NCBI GenBank assembly: GCA_041392125.1
Contig: JAWKMR010000007.1
Location: 1 to 64,000, forward strand
DNA: 64,000 nt
Direction of reading: 5' to 3'
DNA from: Halomarinibacterium sp041392125
GTDB lineage: Bacteria > Bacteroidota > Bacteroidia > Flavobacteriales > Flavobacteriaceae
The position numbers and the translations under genes were made by a program. Every line of letters starts with the position of its first letter. Position 1 is the stretch's first letter. The notes beneath the pieces were generated by a model. The model worked only from the letters and a program-made list of their open reading frames with translations, was not told where the DNA came from and searched no databases. Below are positions 17,200 through 24,505 of the stretch, one piece after another.

Positions 17200-17842
17200 A
17201 TTGGGTTTTTAAAAGTTCAATTCCGTTGGAAGTCCCTATTCGGCTTACCCCATTGGCAATATATTCGATGGCTTCCTTCCCGGATTTTATCCCGCCGGAA
17301 GCTTTAATTTTAACATGTTCACTAAGAGTGTTTCTTAGTAATGTAATGTCTTTTAACGTTGCGCCACCTATGCCAAATCCTGTAGAAGTTTTTACATAAT
17401 CGGCTCCAGCCTTTTCAGTAATAATACAGGCTAATTTTTTTTCTTCATCGGTAAGATAGCAGGTTTCAATAATGACTTTTAAAACCTTATTTCCAATCGC
17501 TTTTTTTACGGAAGCAATTTCTTCACGTACGTTTTTGGTTAATCCGGCCTTCAAAAAGCCAATGTTTATGACCATGTCTATTTCATCGGCTCCTTCTTGA
17601 ATGCATTTTTTTGCTTCACATACTTTTGCTTCAGCACTCATGCTTCCTAAAGGAAAGCCAATGGTAGCGGCTACTTTTACACGCTCAAATTGTAATAATT
17701 CTGCTACTAAATGTACATAGCAGCTATTTACACAAACCGCATAAAATTGATGTTCAATGGCTTCAGCACATAGTTTTGAAATATCTTTTGGTGTTGCCGT
17801 AGCCTTTAAAAGGGTATGATCTATAAATTGATTAAGCAACAT
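17198..17842 (-). CDS. deoC: Deoxyribose-phosphate aldolase
   Basis: 214 aa. Splits 2-deoxyribose 5-phosphate to acetaldehyde and glyceraldehyde 3-phosphate in nucleoside catabolism. A class I aldolase barrel: the Schiff-base lysine is K151 in DYVKTSTGFG, D89 lies in EIDMVINIG, and the phosphate-binding KASGGIK is near the C-terminus. Located 3 nt downstream of the thioredoxin gene. Confidence 0.96.
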   Translation of the reverse strand: MLLNQFIDHTLLKATATPKDISKLCAEAIEHQFYAVCVNSCYVHLVAELLQFERVKVAATIGFPLGSMSAEAKVCEAKKCIQEGADEIDMVINIGFLKAGLTKNVREEIASVKKAIGNKVLKVIIETCYLTDEEKKLACIITEKAGADYVKTSTGFGIGGATLKDITLLRNTLSEHVKIKASGGIKSGKEAIEYIANGVSRIGTSNGIELLKTQ

Positions 17843-17845
17843 AAA

Positions 17846-18142
17846 TTAATAATGACTTTGAATGAGTTGCACTAACTCATGTTTTTGTAAAACGCCGGAT
17901 TGCCTCCACACTTGTTTCCCGTCTTTATAAAGAATGAGTGTTGGAACTCCCATTACTTGATACTTTGTGGCAAGGGCTTGGTTTTTATCGACATCAATTT
18001 TTATAATCTTTATTTTGTCGCTAAGCTCGTCTTTTACCTGCTTTAATATAGGAGCGAGCATTTTGCATGGGCCGCACCAATCGGCTGAAAAATCGACCAG
18101 TACTAATTTTTGGGAGGAAATGATGTTATTAAAATTACTCAT
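17846..18142 (-). CDS. trxA: Thioredoxin
   Basis: 98 aa, a compact thioredoxin without signal peptide. The redox site is WCGPCK (C23, C26) and the cis-proline lies in VMGVPTLILYKDG. It is a cytoplasmic disulfide reductant that could be recharged by the TrxB encoded at 36647. It is in a minus-strand run with deoC and two stress-type genes upstream. Confidence 0.93.
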   Translation of the reverse strand: MSNFNNIISSQKLVLVDFSADWCGPCKMLAPILKQVKDELSDKIKIIKIDVDKNQALATKYQVMGVPTLILYKDGKQVWRQSGVLQKHELVQLIQSHY

Positions 18143-18144
18143 AA

Positions 18145-19020
18145 TTAAACTTTCAGCGGATTTAAATTATAACGCCTTAACACAGGTAATAATTTTTCCA
18201 ATGGGACAATAATGGAATATTCTCCTGTATAAGCAGGACAGATAACACAATCTTCAAAATAAAATTCTACCGAACGATCATCTACCACAAAATTGTTTTT
18301 GTATTTAAAAAAGTCGTCTTGTGTAACTTCCCAACAATCATAAAAGAGTTCTCCTGCGTTTATTTTTTCAAAGATAGTTTCATTTACAATTTTCCGAAGC
18401 GCTTCTTCACTTCCTTCACTAAAAAAATCTTCATATTTCATAAAAACGCCGCGTTCCAAATCGAAATTTAAACAATCAAATGTAAATGATGGATGCATGG
18501 CACCGCTGTAATAATTTTCTTTATAAAAAAGAACACTTACCAGTTGTTCGTTTACATTATAAATTTTGTAGTTAACAATACGTTTTTCTCTGGTTTGGTG
18601 TATGCGTAAGGTATCGCAAAGCAACTCTTTATCTTCTAGAATTTGAGCTTCCACTTCCTTTATGTTCAGGTACTTTTTTGAGATAAACTCATTAAAATTA
18701 GCATAGGTAGGTTTTAGATTTTCGTTTAAAAAGGGATATTGAAAATCTAAAACATAAAAGTCGTTTTCTTTATAAAAGTCTTTATCCATAAGTAGTTTTT
18801 CAAGCTCTTCTTTTTCGTCGGGTTTTTGGATTAGTTCCTTTCGTTTAAATTCAATTTTTTCAAGTTGTTGAATATCTTTTTCGTTTTGGGTAAGGTTAAC
18901 AGAGTCTATTACTTGGTCTTTTTTTATCTCGACATCTTCAAATAGAGTTTCTTTTTTTGAATCGTTTTTGCAAGCAAAAAGAATTGTTGCTGCTATCATG
19001 TATAGAAATATCTTTTTCAT
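18145..19020 (-). CDS. Lipoprotein with DUF3298 (RsiV-like) C-terminal domain
   Basis: About 291 aa from the ATG at 19020, chosen because it gives a lipoprotein signal (LYMIAATILFAC). A charged linker (residues 20-75) precedes a DUF4163/DUF3298-type region with YYSGAMHPSF, LERGVFMKYEDFF and VICPAYTGEYSIIVPLEKL. Related domains occur in lysozyme-inhibiting anti-sigma factors and in uncharacterised lipoproteins; a lysozyme role here is only a possibility. It is 7 nt downstream of the TerB-like gene. Confidence 0.75.
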   Translation of the reverse strand: MKKIFLYMIAATILFACKNDSKKETLFEDVEIKKDQVIDSVNLTQNEKDIQQLEKIEFKRKELIQKPDEKEELEKLLMDKDFYKENDFYVLDFQYPFLNENLKPTYANFNEFISKKYLNIKEVEAQILEDKELLCDTLRIHQTREKRIVNYKIYNVNEQLVSVLFYKENYYSGAMHPSFTFDCLNFDLERGVFMKYEDFFSEGSEEALRKIVNETIFEKINAGELFYDCWEVTQDDFFKYKNNFVVDDRSVEFYFEDCVICPAYTGEYSIIVPLEKLLPVLRRYNLNPLKV

Positions 19021-19027
19021 CATTAGA

Positions 19028-19432
19028 TTATTTTTTAAATAATAATTGAATTTTACCAAGCAACATTAATTCACTTTTGTTTTTCCCGGAAAAGGCATCG
19101 GCAATAGTACTGGCTGTTTTTAGTATTAATTCTTTTCGTTTTGTGGTAAAAAGCGTAGGGTGCTCTTTATAGAAATCTTTAAAACTTTCGAAACAACTAT
19201 TTGCATCTAAGCTCTCATAATCCAGCCAATCGAAAACAATTTCCATTTGGTAGGAAGCATCAACGCCGTATTCGTCCTTAAAATCATCAAGATTTTTCCA
19301 ATACTTAGATACCATGGTATGCAAGGCTTCATATTCACTTTTTCGAATGACTTTATCGGCTGCTGCAACGGCAAAAAAAAGCTCTCCCGTTTTTTGATAA
19401 AATTGCAACTCATTTTTGTTAAGATGTTCCAT
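19028..19432 (-). CDS. TerB-like small helical protein
   Basis: 134 aa, all-helical in appearance. The pattern AAADKVIRKSEYEAL near the N-terminus, with an acidic/polar helix after it, resembles the TerB/DjlA fold (metal-binding helical protein seen in tellurite-resistance operons). The evidence is pattern-level only. It is divergent from the PAS kinase operon. Confidence 0.6.
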   Translation of the reverse strand: MEHLNKNELQFYQKTGELFFAVAAADKVIRKSEYEALHTMVSKYWKNLDDFKDEYGVDASYQMEIVFDWLDYESLDANSCFESFKDFYKEHPTLFTTKRKELILKTASTIADAFSGKNKSELMLLGKIQLLFKK

Positions 19433-19483
19433 AATGTGGGAATTTTAAAACTTAAAAGTAACGAACAGTATAATGGTATTTTA

Positions 19484-19528
19484 TGATTAAAATCAGTTCT
19501 ATTTTTTTACTAAAAATGGCTATTTTTG
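19484..19528 (+). promoter_or_regulatory. Fnr-type palindrome and -7 box upstream of the sensor kinase (site 7)
   Basis: TGAT-TAAA-ATCA at 19484-19495, a perfect inverted repeat, and TATTTTTG at 19521-19528. Centre to box start is 31.5 nt, 2 nt longer than the other six sites. The kinase ATG lies only 4 nt after the box, so a transcript from here would be nearly leaderless. Confidence 0.55.
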
Positions 19529-19532
19529 GGCA

Positions 19533-20762
19533 ATGGACTTCTACGGAAAAGAAAAGGGTTTATTCGATCTTTTAACCGAAACAATTTCTGAAGGAATTGT
19601 TATCGTGAATGCTCAGCAACTAATAGTTACCGTAAACGATACTCTTTCGCAACTTTTTGGGTATCAAAAAGAGGAATTGATTAACCGGCCTTTAGAAATT
19701 TTAATCCCAAAAAAATACCACCATGGACATCATGCTCAAGTGGATCGATTTCTGAACGATTCTGAAAAACGAATTATGGGGCAAGGGAGAGAACTCTTTG
19801 GAGTACGTAAAGATGGTTCATTATTTCCTGTTGAGGTAGGACTTAAGCCTTTTGAGGCCTATGGACATTTATGTGTTATGGCTATGGTAATTGATATTAC
19901 TCTGCAAAAAAAGCAAGAACAAGAGTTAAAGAATTTGAATAACCAATTGGAAGAGCAAGTATTGAAACGCACTCAAAAGCTTCAGGAAATTGTTGTGCAA
20001 CTTGAAAATGAAATCGAAAAAAGAAAAGAAGCCGAAAACAAAATAAAAGAATCGTTACGTAAAGAAAGGGAGCTTAATGACTTAAAAACTAAGTTTTTAT
20101 CTCTCGTTTCACACGAATTTAAGACACCTTTAAGCGGTATTTTATCTTCTACATCACTTATTGGGAAGTATCAAACTACCGAGCAGCAAGATAAACGGGA
20201 AAAGCATATAAAAACCATTACAAGCAAGGTAAAATACTTGAATAATATTTTGGACGATTTCCTTTCCGTAGAACGTTTGGAAACAGGCAAAGTCAATTAC
20301 AAAGTCACTTTGTTTCCATTAAGCAAAGTAATAAACGAAGTAATATATAATGCTAATATGTTACTTAAAGAAGGCCAAATTATAAACTATCCCGAAGGAA
20401 TTGACGACATAGAAATTAATTTTGATGAAAAAGTATTGGAGCTGGTACTTACCAATTTGGTTAATAATGCTATAAAATATTCTCCGGAAAATACCATGAT
20501 TAGTTTACAGGTTGAGATTGCCGAAAATTTACTAAAAATAACTGTTGCCGACCAAGGTATCGGGATTCCGGAAAAAGAACAAAAGTTTATATTTAACAGG
20601 TATTTTAGAGCAGAAAATGCCTTGTTAAATCAAGGGACAGGCATTGGCTTAAATATAGCCAAAAGTCATTTGGAAAACCTTGGTGGAGGTATTACTTTTA
20701 CAAGCGAAGAAAATAAAGGAAGCTCCTTTATAGTCGAAATCCCAATGAACATTAGCTCATGA
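19533..20762 (+). CDS. PAS-domain sensor histidine kinase, FixL-like
   Basis: 409 aa, soluble. The PAS domain covers about residues 10-125, a coiled coil about 127-182, and HisKA about 183-250 with the phospho-accepting H194 (LVSHEFKTPLSG). HATPase_c has LTNLVNNAIKYSP (N box) and VADQGIGIPEKE (G1). In the PAS domain H66, R72 and R86 line up without gaps with H200, R206 and R220 of Bradyrhizobium FixL, the heme ligand and oxygen-signalling arginines; many non-heme PAS domains share part of this pattern. Its stop overlaps the regulator ATG (ATGA), making the regulator its natural partner. Confidence 0.9.
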   Translation: MDFYGKEKGLFDLLTETISEGIVIVNAQQLIVTVNDTLSQLFGYQKEELINRPLEILIPKKYHHGHHAQVDRFLNDSEKRIMGQGRELFGVRKDGSLFPVEVGLKPFEAYGHLCVMAMVIDITLQKKQEQELKNLNNQLEEQVLKRTQKLQEIVVQLENEIEKRKEAENKIKESLRKERELNDLKTKFLSLVSHEFKTPLSGILSSTSLIGKYQTTEQQDKREKHIKTITSKVKYLNNILDDFLSVERLETGKVNYKVTLFPLSKVINEVIYNANMLLKEGQIINYPEGIDDIEINFDEKVLELVLTNLVNNAIKYSPENTMISLQVEIAENLLKITVADQGIGIPEKEQKFIFNRYFRAENALLNQGTGIGLNIAKSHLENLGGGITFTSEENKGSSFIVEIPMNISS

Positions 20763-21808
20763 GTACCATTCTTATTATTGAAGACGACATTGCTTTACGG
20801 GAAAATACGGCAGAATTGCTCGAACTGGAAGGCTATAAGGTTATTACCGCTCCTAATGGTAGAATAGGCATAGAAAAGGCATCTAAAGAGCTTCCACAAC
20901 TTATTATTTGCGATATCATGATGCCCATAGTAGATGGGTATGGAGTTCTGGAAAAATTATCGCAACAACCGGAAACACAGCATATCCCATTCATTTTTTT
21001 ATCGGCCAAGACAGAGCATAAAGAAATACGGAAAGGAATGGATTTGGGAGCCGATGATTACCTCACAAAACCCTGCGAAGAACAAGAACTTATTAGCGCT
21101 ATTGAAAGCAGATTGGCTAAAGCCGAACTACTTTCCAAACAAATAGAAGCGCAGCTGGCAACCGATACTCCTGAAGAGGGCTTGCGAAACTTAAATGAAC
21201 TAAAAAACTTTTTTGATGACAATGGTGAAATTCTTTCTTTCAGTAAGGGAGAAACTATCTACAAAGAAGGAAAGCACTCCAACAATATTTATCTAATTTT
21301 AAAGGGCATTGTTAAAACCCATAAAATGGATGAAAGCGGAAAAGAACTTATTACAGCTTTGTATAAGCCCGATGATTTCTTAGGCTTTACCTCATTTGAA
21401 GAAAATGTACCTTATCAAGAATCTGCAACGGTTGTTGAAAGTGTTGAAGTAGCCGTTATCTCTAAACAGGATTTAAAAGAAATCTTGGGAAAAAGTAAAG
21501 ATGTAACCTTAGAACTGGTAAATGTTCTTACCGAAAATCTTTCTGAAATAAAAGATCAATTATTGCAAATGGCGTATAGTTCTGTTCGGAAAAAAACGGC
21601 ACAAACCATCCTTCAATTTGTTAAAATTCTGAATAAAAAACCACACGAAAGCATTAAAATTTCCAGATACGATTTAGCCAATGTCGCTGGAATTGCCACC
21701 GAAAGCTTAATACGCACACTCTCAGGTTTTAAAAAGGAAGGACTCATAGAAATTGAAGGAAGAAATATAAAAGTGCTCGACATAAAATCCCTTCAGCGAA
21801 TGGAATAA
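20759..21808 (+). CDS. Response regulator fused to a Crp/Fnr transcription factor (REC-cNMP-HTH)
   Basis: 349 aa. The receiver domain (1-120) has the acidic pair E8-D9/D10, phospho-site D52 (IICDIMMP), and K104 in YLTKP. A cyclic-nucleotide-like beta-roll (about 150-265) follows, then a Crp-type HTH (about 285-340) with ATESLIRTLSGFKKEG. The recognition helix keeps the Glu and Arg that read the TGA core in Crp/Fnr. The cAMP-contact Glu and Arg of CRP are replaced (GFTSF, QESATV), and there is no N-terminal Cys cluster. The signal is therefore probably phosphorylation, not cAMP or Fe-S. It is the likely binder of the TGAY-N4-RTCA sites. Confidence 0.92.
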   Translation: MSTILIIEDDIALRENTAELLELEGYKVITAPNGRIGIEKASKELPQLIICDIMMPIVDGYGVLEKLSQQPETQHIPFIFLSAKTEHKEIRKGMDLGADDYLTKPCEEQELISAIESRLAKAELLSKQIEAQLATDTPEEGLRNLNELKNFFDDNGEILSFSKGETIYKEGKHSNNIYLILKGIVKTHKMDESGKELITALYKPDDFLGFTSFEENVPYQESATVVESVEVAVISKQDLKEILGKSKDVTLELVNVLTENLSEIKDQLLQMAYSSVRKKTAQTILQFVKILNKKPHESIKISRYDLANVAGIATESLIRTLSGFKKEGLIEIEGRNIKVLDIKSLQRME

Positions 21809-21818
21809 TCGTGTAAAC

Positions 21819-21861
21819 TGATATTTGTCATTCTTTCTCCTACTTCCCCCTTTTATTTTTG
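21819..21861 (+). promoter_or_regulatory. Fnr-type palindrome and -7 box upstream of usp (site 2)
   Basis: TGAT-ATTT-GTCA at 21819-21830 and TATTTTTG (perfect TAnnTTTG) at 21854-21861; centre to box start is 29.5 nt. It lies just 11 nt after the regulator's stop codon and shows that the Usp genes have their own promoter. Confidence 0.78.
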
Positions 21862-21879
21862 ACCTTGAAACTAAAAGGT

Positions 21880-22719
21880 ATGCAACGGATTCTTTTTCCA
21901 ACCGATTTTTCTGAAAACTCGTGGAATGCCATACAATATGCTTTTGCCTTTTTTCAAGGGAAATCAATAGATTTTCATTTTTTGCATGTAGGTTTCCAGA
22001 CGACTGCAGAAGACCTTAAAAACGATTTGCACGCCCAGGGAGTCTCTTTAAAAACTTCAGAAACTAAAGGGATACTTTCAAAACTGATTGATTTAAAAGA
22101 AAAAATTCAGTTACTCTTTCCAAATCACAAGCATCGTTTACATACACATTTTGAAAATACTTTATTTATTGAAGGAATTAGAAAGGTTGTTAAAAATGAA
22201 GAAATAGATTTCATTATTATGGGAACCAAAGGCGCATCGGGAATTAAAGAAGCAACTTTGGGAAGCCATGCCGGGGCGGTAATTACTCGCGTAAAATGCC
22301 CAACCCTCATTGTTCCGGAAAAAGCAAGTTTTCAAAATCCGGCAACTATTGCGTTCCCCACCGATTTTAATTTGCCCTATAAAAATAGGGTTTTAAAAAC
22401 ACTGCAAATTTTTGCAACATATCATCACGCTACCATTAAGATCTTACGAGTGGTTAGAAAAGGAGGATCGCTTGAAGAAGATCAATTAAAAAATAAAGAA
22501 TTTTTAACCGACGCTTTGCAAAATAACCCTCATAGTTTTCATTGGATAGAAAGTCCGGAACTAGAGAAAGGACTACAAAATTTTGTAGATTCTATGGAGA
22601 TAGACATTATTGCCATGGTAGGTAAAAACCTTAATTTCTTTCAACGTTTACTCTTTAAGCCTAAAGTGTCTAAAATAAGCTACCACACAAAAATCCCCTT
22701 TTTAGTGCTTCACGAATAA
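21880..22719 (+). CDS. Universal stress protein, tandem domains (second degenerate)
   Basis: 279 aa from the ATG at 21880 (MQRILFPTDFSENSWNAIQYA); an upstream in-frame TTG at 21859 overlaps the -7 box and is rejected. The first UspA domain keeps the nucleotide signature MGTKGASG with GSHAG downstream. The second domain (about 150-279) has lost the glycine signature (AMVGKNLNFFQRLLF) but keeps the KIPFLVLHE ending. It is the first of two adjacent Usp genes, each with its own palindrome promoter. Confidence 0.92.
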   Translation: MQRILFPTDFSENSWNAIQYAFAFFQGKSIDFHFLHVGFQTTAEDLKNDLHAQGVSLKTSETKGILSKLIDLKEKIQLLFPNHKHRLHTHFENTLFIEGIRKVVKNEEIDFIIMGTKGASGIKEATLGSHAGAVITRVKCPTLIVPEKASFQNPATIAFPTDFNLPYKNRVLKTLQIFATYHHATIKILRVVRKGGSLEEDQLKNKEFLTDALQNNPHSFHWIESPELEKGLQNFVDSMEIDIIAMVGKNLNFFQRLLFKPKVSKISYHTKIPFLVLHE

Positions 22720-22752
22720 GTGTTATTTTCCCTTATCATCTTTGTAAAGTGC

Positions 22753-22795
22753 TGATAATTATCATTCTTTTTGATGTAAATATTCTTTAGGTTTG
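22753..22795 (+). promoter_or_regulatory. Fnr-type palindrome and -7 box upstream of usp (site 3)
   Basis: TGAT-AATT-ATCA at 22753-22764, fully self-complementary over 12 nt, and TAGGTTTG (perfect) at 22788-22795; centre to box start is 29.5 nt. The start codon follows 28 nt later. Confidence 0.8.
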
Positions 22796-22823
22796 GTAGT
22801 ATAACAGTATAAATGTATGCGCT

Positions 22824-23672
22824 ATGAAAAAAATATTAATTCCAACAGATTTTTCAAGGAACGCTTGGGATGCTATAGCGTATGCCGTAGATCTATTTCA
22901 AAAGATTCCTTGTCAGTTTTACATACTAAATGTCTATGATTTTGCCAATTTCGCCACAGATAACCTTTTGGTTCCTCAATTAGATGCAGCGCTCATTACT
23001 TCTTTTAAGGAACGGTCTGAAAAAGGTCTTGAAAAAACATTGCAAAGATTGTCTTTTAGAGACGAGAACGAGGCACACAGTTTTACTACACTTTCTCAAC
23101 AAAACGAGTTAGTTGAAGCCCTTAAAGAAATAGTTGAGCTAAAAGATATCGACCTAATTGTAATGGGAACCAAAGGAGATACCGATGCTTTAAATGTTGC
23201 TTTTGGAAGCAATACAGTTTCAGTAATGGAAAAAATTAGAAATTGTCCCGTATTGGCAATCCCAAGAGATACCGTTTATAGTTCCATTTCTGAAATTGTT
23301 TTTCCTACAAGTTTTAAAACGCATTTTAAAAAAAGAGAGTTAAACCATGTAATTGATATTGCAAAAATGACTCATGCTCCTATACGATTTTTACATGTTG
23401 AAAAGGAAAGCGAATTAAATGAAGAGCAACTCAATTATAAATCGTTATTAGAGGAATACTTTGATGACGTAACGCATAGTTTTCATTTTATTGAAAGTAA
23501 AAACATTAATGAAGCAGTACAAGTTTTTGTGCAAAGTAGGGCAAGTGGAATGATTGCTTTTATCAATAAAAAACACACCTTATTTTCTACCTTGTTTTCT
23601 AAACCCATGGTAAAGGAAATATCATTACACGCAAAAGTACCGGTGTTGGCATTACATGACTTTAGAAATTGA
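22824..23672 (+). CDS. Universal stress protein, tandem domains (second degenerate)
   Basis: 282 aa. Starts MKKILIPTDFSRNAWDAIAYA. The first-domain signature is MGTKGDTD with GSNT downstream; the second domain lacks the glycine loop (AFINKKHTLFSTLF) and ends VPVLALHDF. It is close in plan to the preceding Usp gene, suggesting an old tandem duplication. It is followed after 2 nt by the ATP-cone nuclease-like gene, so it heads an operon that probably includes the MBL gene as well. Confidence 0.92.
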   Translation: MKKILIPTDFSRNAWDAIAYAVDLFQKIPCQFYILNVYDFANFATDNLLVPQLDAALITSFKERSEKGLEKTLQRLSFRDENEAHSFTTLSQQNELVEALKEIVELKDIDLIVMGTKGDTDALNVAFGSNTVSVMEKIRNCPVLAIPRDTVYSSISEIVFPTSFKTHFKKRELNHVIDIAKMTHAPIRFLHVEKESELNEEQLNYKSLLEEYFDDVTHSFHFIESKNINEAVQVFVQSRASGMIAFINKKHTLFSTLFSKPMVKEISLHAKVPVLALHDFRN

Positions 23673-23674
23673 GT

Positions 23675-24502
23675 ATGGATACTTCAAGTATAGACATTGT
23701 AAAATCCTCTGGCAATGTGGTAAAATTTTCTTTGGAAAAACTAAGGAATTCTTTACGAAGGAGCGGAACTGATGAAAAAACAATACAACAAATTGTTGAT
23801 ACAGTAAGAGATGAATTGTATCAAGGAATTTCTACCAAAGAAATCTATAATAGAGCCTTTGCTTTACTGAAAAAGAAGAAATCCATATTTGCCTCCAAAT
23901 ACAAGTTAAAAAAAGCAATTTATGAGTTAGGCCCTACAGGATTTCCTTTTGAAAGATTTATTGCGGCATTGTTGCAATATTCGGGTTACCAAGTTAAAGT
24001 AGGGCAAATATTGCAAGGTAAATGTGTGAGTCATGAGGTAGATGTTGTAGCGAAAAAAAATGGTCAATATCTTGTTGCAGAATGTAAATTTCATAGTGAC
24101 CCAAGTCGTAAATGCGATGTAAAAGTACCACTATACATCCATTCGCGTTATCAGGATATTTTAGGTTATCCTCTAAAAGAAATGCCTAACGAGGGCTGGG
24201 TAATAACCAATACCCAGTTTACCAAAGATGCTCAAGATTATGGCATTTGTGCAGGCTTACATTTGTTAAGTTGGGATTATCCAAAGGATGACGGACTTAA
24301 AGACCGCATAGACCGCTTGGGACTATATCCCATTACCGTTTCAACATTACTAACCAATAGGGAAAAGAATTTTCTTTTAAGCCGGGATATTGTTTTGTGT
24401 AGGCAATTATACAAAGACAACTTTTATTTAGATCATTTAGGAATTTCAGAAAAAAGAAAAGAAAAAATTTTGAACGAAGTACATATGTTATGTAATTATT
24501 AA
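23675..24502 (+). CDS. ATP-cone domain fused to a PD-(D/E)xK nuclease-like domain
   Basis: 275 aa from the ATG at 23675. Residues 6-90 form an ATP-cone (VVKFSLEKLRNSLRRSGTDE), a nucleotide-sensing module of NrdR and ribonucleotide reductases. Residues 92-200 look like an Mrr/restriction-endonuclease fold: FERFIAALLQYSGYQV, then E121-V-D123 and E136-C-K138, the catalytic D...ExK pattern. The C-terminal part (about 200-275) is unassigned. A nucleotide-controlled nuclease is a reasonable inference. It lies between a Usp gene and an MBL RNase-like gene, in a promoter unit bearing the Fnr-type site. Confidence 0.82.
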   Translation: MDTSSIDIVKSSGNVVKFSLEKLRNSLRRSGTDEKTIQQIVDTVRDELYQGISTKEIYNRAFALLKKKKSIFASKYKLKKAIYELGPTGFPFERFIAALLQYSGYQVKVGQILQGKCVSHEVDVVAKKNGQYLVAECKFHSDPSRKCDVKVPLYIHSRYQDILGYPLKEMPNEGWVITNTQFTKDAQDYGICAGLHLLSWDYPKDDGLKDRIDRLGLYPITVSTLLTNREKNFLLSRDIVLCRQLYKDNFYLDHLGISEKRKEKILNEVHMLCNY

Positions 24503-24505
24503 ATC

